Source: Dicaeum eximium (lineage: Eukaryota; Chordata; Aves; Passeriformes; Dicaeidae). From it: 64,000 bases of DNA. The stretch covers positions 186,001 to 250,000 of the forward strand of contig VWZP01010355.1 in assembly GCA_013396995.1 (NCBI GenBank), written 5' to 3'. The notes under the pieces were generated by a model, which was given only the letters and a program-made list of their open reading frames with translations, had not been told where the DNA came from and ran no database searches. The translations under genes and the position numbers were made by a program. Within the stretch, counting starts at the first letter, position 1, and each line of letters begins with the position of its first letter. Shown here piece after piece: positions 59,290-64,000 of this stretch.

Positions 59290-59630
59290 AATATTCGGCA
59301 GCCTTAATGCCATCATTTAATCCTGATTTAAAGGCTGTGAAATGAAGGATGAAGAGCTGATATTTCTCTGTAACCTTTTGAATTTCTATATTCTGACTTC
59401 GGTCCATTGGATCCATAACATCCAGATTGCAGGAGCAGAAGGGATTTTTTACATTTATTTTCATAATTTAATGTTTGTTTTAGAAAAAGGAGGGGAGGCA
59501 AAGCTGCCAGGGCTTAATCATGCAGCAATCTTGAATCTCACCACGACTGGGGGAGGCAAAGAAGCTTTGGCATCTTTGCTGCAGTGCTAATTTGCATTGA
59601 GGAGGATCTTTCCCCTCCGCAGCTAAAAAA
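59290..59630. promoter_or_regulatory. Candidate conserved noncoding element
   Basis: TAATATTCGGCAGCCTTAATG, CATCATTTAATCCTGATTTAAAGG, TCATAATTTAATGTTTG, GGCTTAATCATGCAGCAATC and the octamer-type TGCTAATTTGCATTGAGG (59584). Composition differs from flanks. Confidence 0.3.
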
Positions 59631-60181
59631 GATGAAGTGCGAACTTCCAAAGTGACATTTTGGAATTTGTGTGGAGCTTCTCCCTCTGCCGGGGCTGCAC
59701 TCAATGCTCCAGCTCCTGCTTTTATTGGGACAGATTTGTCCAGAGGAATAAATGCTGTGAGGGAAGCTCTGGTGTGAGGGGATAACTCAGGAAGGGAAGT
59801 TGAGCCCACAAATAAATGGAGGTGGTAGGAAAAGCCGGAGTCTGGACATGCAGAAGGTGGAAGGCGCTGATCACCCAGCCATGAGATCCTCAGCAGATCT
59901 TTGTGCCCACCCAATGGTCCTTCTCTGGGCCAAAATCAAGAGACAAAAAAAGCAGCATTTGCTCCCAGGGCAGCAAACGTTCTGTACCTGTAGCTGAGGC
60001 TGCTCCACAGCCCCGTTCCCCACTGGGAGGACTTGTCCTTCTGCTCTGCCACAGAGCAAATCCTGCCCCTGACTAGGGCAATACACAAGGAACCAGGAAT
60101 GGCTGGAGAGAAGCTCTGGGAGAAGGATTTGGGGTGCTGGTGGGTGAGAGTCGGTCCTGCTCCAGCCCTGAAAGCCCCTGT

Positions 60182-60645
60182 GCCTGGGCTGATCCCCAGT
60201 GTGGGCAGCAGGGGAGGGGGGATTCTGTCCCTCTGCCCCACTCAGGTGAGACCCCACCTGCAGAGCTGCCCCAGCCCTGGGCCCTGCACAGGAAGGACCT
60301 GGACCTGTTGGAGAGAGTCCAGAGGAGGCCACAGAGGTGTTCCAGGGCTGGAGCCCCTCTGCTCTGGAGCCAGGCTGGGAGAGCTGGGGGTGCTCACCTG
60401 GAGAGGAGAAGGCTCCAGGGAGAGCTCAGAGCCCCTGCCAGGGCCTAAAGGGGCTCCAGGAAAGCTGGAGAGAGACCTGGGACAAGGGATGGAGTGACAA
60501 CAGGACAGGAGGAAATGGCTTTAAACTGAAAGAATGTAGATTTAGATTGGATATTGGGAAGAAATTTTTCCCTGGGAGGGTGGTAAGGCCCTGGCACAGG
60601 GTGCCCAGAGAAGCTGTGGTTGCCCCTGGATCCCTGGCAGTGTCC
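60182..60645 (+). mobile_element. CR1 LINE fragment lacking its 3' end
   Basis: CTGATCCCCAGTGTGGGCAG, GGTGAGACCCCACCTGCAGA, GTCCAGAGGAGGCCACAGAG, GGAGTGACAACAGGACAGGA, TTGGATATTGGGAAGAAA and CTGGCACAGGGTGCCCAGAG. It breaks off at CCCTGGCAGTGTCC, where other copies read AAGGCCAGG. Useful as the internal reference for the split copies at 13, 39 and 48 kb. Confidence 0.95.
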
Positions 60646-61371
60646 TCCCCTTGTCCTCTGCAGCTTCTTCCCCTCACCCTGACAGCTCCTTGGAAGTGGA
60701 GCATCAGAATGCCCAGGATGGTGTCTACTAATCCCAGGTGGTGCCCTTCCAGTTCAAATTCCTCAAGCTTCATTAATGCTCTTCATTAAGCATTAATGAG
60801 AAGCCTGAAGAATGGCTGCCACGTGGTGCCAGCGTGGAGCAGCCCTTGCAGCTCCCTGATCGTGACAGTCAAACCTTTATTCTGGGAATTTGGGCAGTGG
60901 GCATGGTGACAGAGGGATTGTGTGGAGCAGAGCAGGAAATCATGGCTGTGGTGGGCAGGGAGCTCTGCTTGTCCCTCCTCAGATCCCAGAAACAGGCACA
61001 GAGCTCCTCTAAGGATATTTATTGCTGGGTCATGGAATTTTGGAACACTGATTACACATGGGCCTGGTAAGAAGGAGCTCAAAGTTTGAGGTTTTTTGTT
61101 GTTGTGTTTTAAAGGCAGCATGGTAGAGGGAAAAGGTTTTCCCAGTCTGACAGATGTGAAAGGTCTTCCCAGAGTAGTAGAGGGGAAAGGCTTTCCCAGC
61201 ATTTAAAGGACTTTGCCCATTTTAATGGTTATTGTGATGGAGAAGAAGATGGCATCCTGGATTTGGGGTTGTATATAATAGTTGGAAGCTGTATTCCCAT
61301 TTCCTTCCCCTCCTCAGTGTCCCTCAGCCCAGCTGGTTCTGGATGAGCCACACATTCTGAGCAAATGGGTC
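60646..61371. other. Intergenic sequence, nothing recognised
   Basis: Near-repeats around AAAGG(T/C)TTTCCCAG at 61132, 61163 and 61188 suggest a small degenerate tandem repeat; no gene. Confidence 0.4.
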
Positions 61372-62035
61372 TGTTATGAATAGAATTGAAGGTTTCTGTT
61401 ACATTCCTGTTCATCTGTTACTTGTTTGTATACCTACCTGCTCTTGTTAAACACCTATTCATGTTCTAGTTAATGTACTTCTTGCTTTTATTGTTTCAAA
61501 TGCCCATGTTGAGGTTCTCCCTTGTTTTGTTCTTTTGTATTTTGGTCCTCTGTGTCCCTTGTCCCTCCCTAATTCCATCGGGAAATCCTGCTGCTGCTCC
61601 CCGACTTCCTCAATTCTGAGAAGGGGTTGCAAATATTTGCATATTAAAATCATATAGACATCTGTGAATAGAGAACACCCTTGGACAACGAGCCACCTTC
61701 AAAAGACACTTTGGAACCACCTACCCAGGATGGGAAAGACCTCAGGAGGCAGGAGCTACTATCGAGGAGCAAGCCAGCTCCCCTTGCTGTAACTTAGAGG
61801 GCACCTAAGCAAGAAGATGCCCCTAGATGACTGAGCCAACATAAGCCTCCTGCCGATACCGCAAGGACAGAGACCCCATCCCTGCCACACGTGACAGGCC
61901 TGCGGACTCCTCCTCCTGTTTGTCGACCAACTGGGAGCAGCGGTGGCAGTGCACACCCCAAGCTTCCACCCCGAGACAGCTGATCCTTAATAAAGGCCAT
62001 TCAAAGGAGAATTTCTCCTGGCCCTATTTATTTCA
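61372..62035 (+). mobile_element. 5' LTR of an endogenous retrovirus
   Basis: Begins TGTTATGAA, ends TTTCA, with AATAAA at 61989-61994. Blocks shared with the solo LTR at 50.1 kb occur in the same order. A primer-binding site follows three bases after its end, identifying it as a 5' LTR in + orientation. No coding potential in the LTR itself. Confidence 0.9.
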
Positions 62036-62038
62036 ACT

Positions 62039-62056
62039 TGGGGGCTCGTCCGGGAT
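62039..62056 (+). promoter_or_regulatory. Retroviral primer-binding site, tRNA-Pro type
   Basis: The 18 bases TGGGGGCTCGTCCGGGAT equal the proline-tRNA primer-binding site known from murine leukaemia virus-like gammaretroviruses, complementary to the tRNA 3' end including CCA. Placed 3 bases after the LTR end. Confidence 0.9.
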
Positions 62057-62340
62057 GGAAGCGCGGCATGTGCACTGCTGCCCTCCCCTTGTTCCTGTTC
62101 CACTCAGCCACTCCCCTCCTAATTCCCCATTGGCCCCTCACCTTTAGACTGCCCCAATACCTTGAGCCAGCCCCAGCCTCTCGAGATACAAAACCCGGTC
62201 TCTCCCCAGGGGAGAAAGTTTTTGGACCCTGAACAACTGACCGTGTGGCTGAATTAAACATCTGGGATACCTTGCAAAGGCCTCTCTTGCTTCCACACCC
62301 TGGACCTTATTGGCAGATAACCCGGACTGCAACAGTGCGG
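62057..62340 (+). mobile_element. Endogenous retrovirus leader, truncated
   Basis: Sequence directly after the primer-binding site, with no gag, pol or env similarity recognised. No second LTR appears before the window end, and CR1-like sequence follows from about 62550, so the provirus is truncated here. The 3' border is a guess. Confidence 0.45.
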
Positions 62341-63229
62341 AATGAATAAGCAGCCAGGGATGTGCAGCAGGGAGAAATGCCTCAGACATCTGAGCCCTTT
62401 GAAGGAACTGGCAAACACGGAGAGGAGGGTGATCCTGGATTTCCCAAATGCCTCCTGCGTGTTCCTTCCTTAGGAGCTCCTCAGGAACCTTGGCTTTGGT
62501 GGGAACACATCACAGGTTAAGGAAGAGGAGTAAAGAGCACCAATAAATGAAATTGTATGCCAGGAGTGCTCCCCAAAGGTCTGTGCTGGGATTTGGAATG
62601 TGTAATATTCCTAAACTACCTGAAAAGGAGCAAATTATAAGGAGGCAACATTTGCATAGGATTTGTGTTACAGAGCAGCCAAATCTGAGGCTGCTGGCGG
62701 GAAAGGGAGCAGGAATCAACAACATCCACAGGCTGGGAGTTTATTGCTCAGGATAAAGGATTTATTATGGGGAAATAATCATCAATCCTTCCCATCTGAG
62801 TACAGGAATGAGCTCCAAAAAATCCTGGGTGTGAAGGGGAAGAGCTGGACAAGGCCGTGAAGGCTTTGGTGGGCTCTGATCAGCAGGAAGCAAAGGGAAC
62901 TTGGAAGGCTGAGGAATAAGGAGCAGAGCAGCCAGAGGGGATCTGCACCCTGCAGGCCAAAGGCCTTCCTGGTTGTCTCATTTCAACAGGATTATATGGG
63001 AATTAAGGAAAAAATCAGTTAGGAAAGGCCAGTGAGGATGAACAGAGACACAAATCTGCTCTCAGAGGGCAGAGGGTGCTCCAGCTTCCCAAGGAAGGGA
63101 TTTCATGTCTGTGTGGAGAGCGGGGATGGAGCCGAACAGGGAATATTCATTGGCAGCAAGGTTTCTTGGGACAGAGCCAGCCTTAACTGCAAATGGTAAT
63201 GTCAAAGTTTTCTTTTTAAATTTCTTTAC
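62341..63229. other. Intergenic sequence with an old CR1-like trace
   Basis: The trace at 62555-62650 is listed separately; nothing else recognised. Confidence 0.4.
62555..62850 (+). mobile_element. Ancient CR1-like ORF2 remnant (tentative)
   Basis: AGGAGTGCTCCCCAAAGGTCTGTGCTGGG followed by TAATATTCC matches the CR1 GVPQGSVLGP...NIF region, heavily mutated. Downstream CCAAAAAATCCTGGGTGTG resembles the RDLGV area at the expected distance. Confidence 0.45.
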
Positions 63230-63452
63230 AAAATCATGGAATGTTTTGGGTTGGAAGGGACCTTAAAGTCCATCCCACTCCACCCCTGCCATGGGCAGGG
63301 ACACCTTCCACTATCCCAGGCTGCTCCAAGCCCCATCCAGCCTGGTCTTGGGCACTTCCAGGGATCCAGGGGCAGCCACAGTTTCTCTGGGCACCCTGTG
63401 CCAGGGCCTGCCCACCTCACAATTCCTTCCCAGTATCCCTGCTCTCTTTCCA
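63230..63452 (-). mobile_element. CR1 LINE 3'-end fragment
   Basis: AATCATGGAATGTTTTGGGT, TGCCATGGGCAGGGACACC, GGATCCAGGGGCAGCCACAG, CACCCTGTGCCAGGGCCTGC. Confidence 0.95.
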
Positions 63453-63467
63453 TTTAGAGTCACTTTT

Positions 63468-63590
63468 GTTTGGTTTTTTTTTTTCTTTTCTTTTGGTTTT
63501 TTGTTTTGTTTATTTGGTTGAGTTTTGGGGGGGTTGTTTGTTTCTTTGTTTCAGGGTTTTTGTATTTGTTTTGTTTTGTTTTGGCAGAGT
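63468..63590. repeat. T/G-rich low-complexity tract
   Basis: Repeated TTTTG and TTTGG motifs over about 120 bases beside a - strand CR1. Its reverse complement is A/C-rich. Confidence 0.85.
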
Positions 63591-64000
63591 TTTTGGGAGC
63601 TGTCCTGTTTGCCAGTCTGACAAATCCAAACCTTCCCTGAGACAGAAGCACCAAAGTGGGATCCAGTTCCCTACCTGGAGATGGCTCCAGTACAGACACC
63701 GGTGTGTGGATCATCCAGGACCATCCCTCAGAGCCAAGGAAAACCCTTGGGCTTGAGCCAGTGAGTCCCCAGTTCTTCCTCCAAGCAGGATGAGGATGCA
63801 GCCCTGGATTCCCTGGGGCCTGGAGGACCCGTCCTGGCCCTTTCTCCTGCATGGATGTGGCTGTGCTGCTTGAAGGCAAATTCCAACCATCCCCAGCAGC
63901 TCTTCTAGGTGTCTTCACCTCCTGGGCCTGGTACATCACCTGGAAGTGGCAGTTTTCCAAAGGCAGTTTCCCAAAGGCCATGGCCAATCCCTCAGCTCAG
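63591..64000. other. Window end, nothing recognised
   Basis: No repeat, exon or RNA gene identified. Confidence 0.4.

Larger units (their letters stand above)
56959..60179. other. Intergenic sequence, one conserved-looking block and one ambiguous base, no gene
   Basis: N at 58161 follows a T homopolymer. The block at 59290-59630 is listed separately. The 248-residue open frame at 57348-58094 has no domain. Confidence 0.4.

Noticed and set aside
62038..62232. Short open frame after the primer-binding site as a gag start
   Set aside because: No similarity to retroviral matrix or capsid; short and proline-rich; leader position is more likely noncoding.

Overview
This window looks like bird nuclear DNA. 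Evidence: many CR1 LINE 3' ends on both strands (about 30 recognisable pieces, several ending in the ATTCTGTG-type octamer repeat of CR1), two related retroviral LTRs, otherwise low repeat density, and one single-exon protein block closely resembling the vertebrate Nogo-66 receptor RTN4R. There is no bacterial or phage architecture. I cannot fix the species; a passerine or other neoavian bird is plausible but not demonstrated.

The only protein-coding gene I can support is RTN4R (NgR1). Its large second exon starts at a clear splice acceptor (AG at 28173-28174) and runs to a TAA at 29599-29601. A 3' UTR of about 0.6 kb follows, with AATAAA at 30211-30216. The short first exon (start codon and first residues of the signal peptide) was not found, so bases 1-28174 are read as the 3' part of RTN4R intron 1, and 30240-64000 as intergenic sequence with no recognised gene.

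Layout: 1-28 kb is intron with CR1 fragments, a long CR1 copy with reverse-transcriptase coding sequence (about 19.2-21.06 kb), short minisatellites (20, 10, 18, 22 and 21 bp units) and AT-rich, homeobox-motif-rich blocks that resemble conserved noncoding elements. 28.2-30.24 kb is RTN4R exon 2. 30.2-64 kb holds more CR1 pieces, a 30-bp minisatellite at 35.8 kb, a CR1 copy split by about 65 ATCT units at 48.0-48.3 kb, a solo LTR with a 4-bp target duplication inserted in a CR1 at 50.1-50.76 kb, and a second LTR of the same family at 61.37-62.04 kb followed by a tRNA-Pro-type primer-binding site. Candidate regulatory blocks lie at about 35.4, 40.7, 44.7, 51.3, 52.3, 53.1 and 59.4 kb.

No new biological system can be supported here. 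The best leads are the nested LTR-in-CR1 insertion, the retained primer-binding site at the truncated provirus, the microsatellite and minisatellite expansions inside CR1 copies, and the candidate enhancers of RTN4R. All regulatory-block calls rest on sequence texture alone and need a multi-species alignment.
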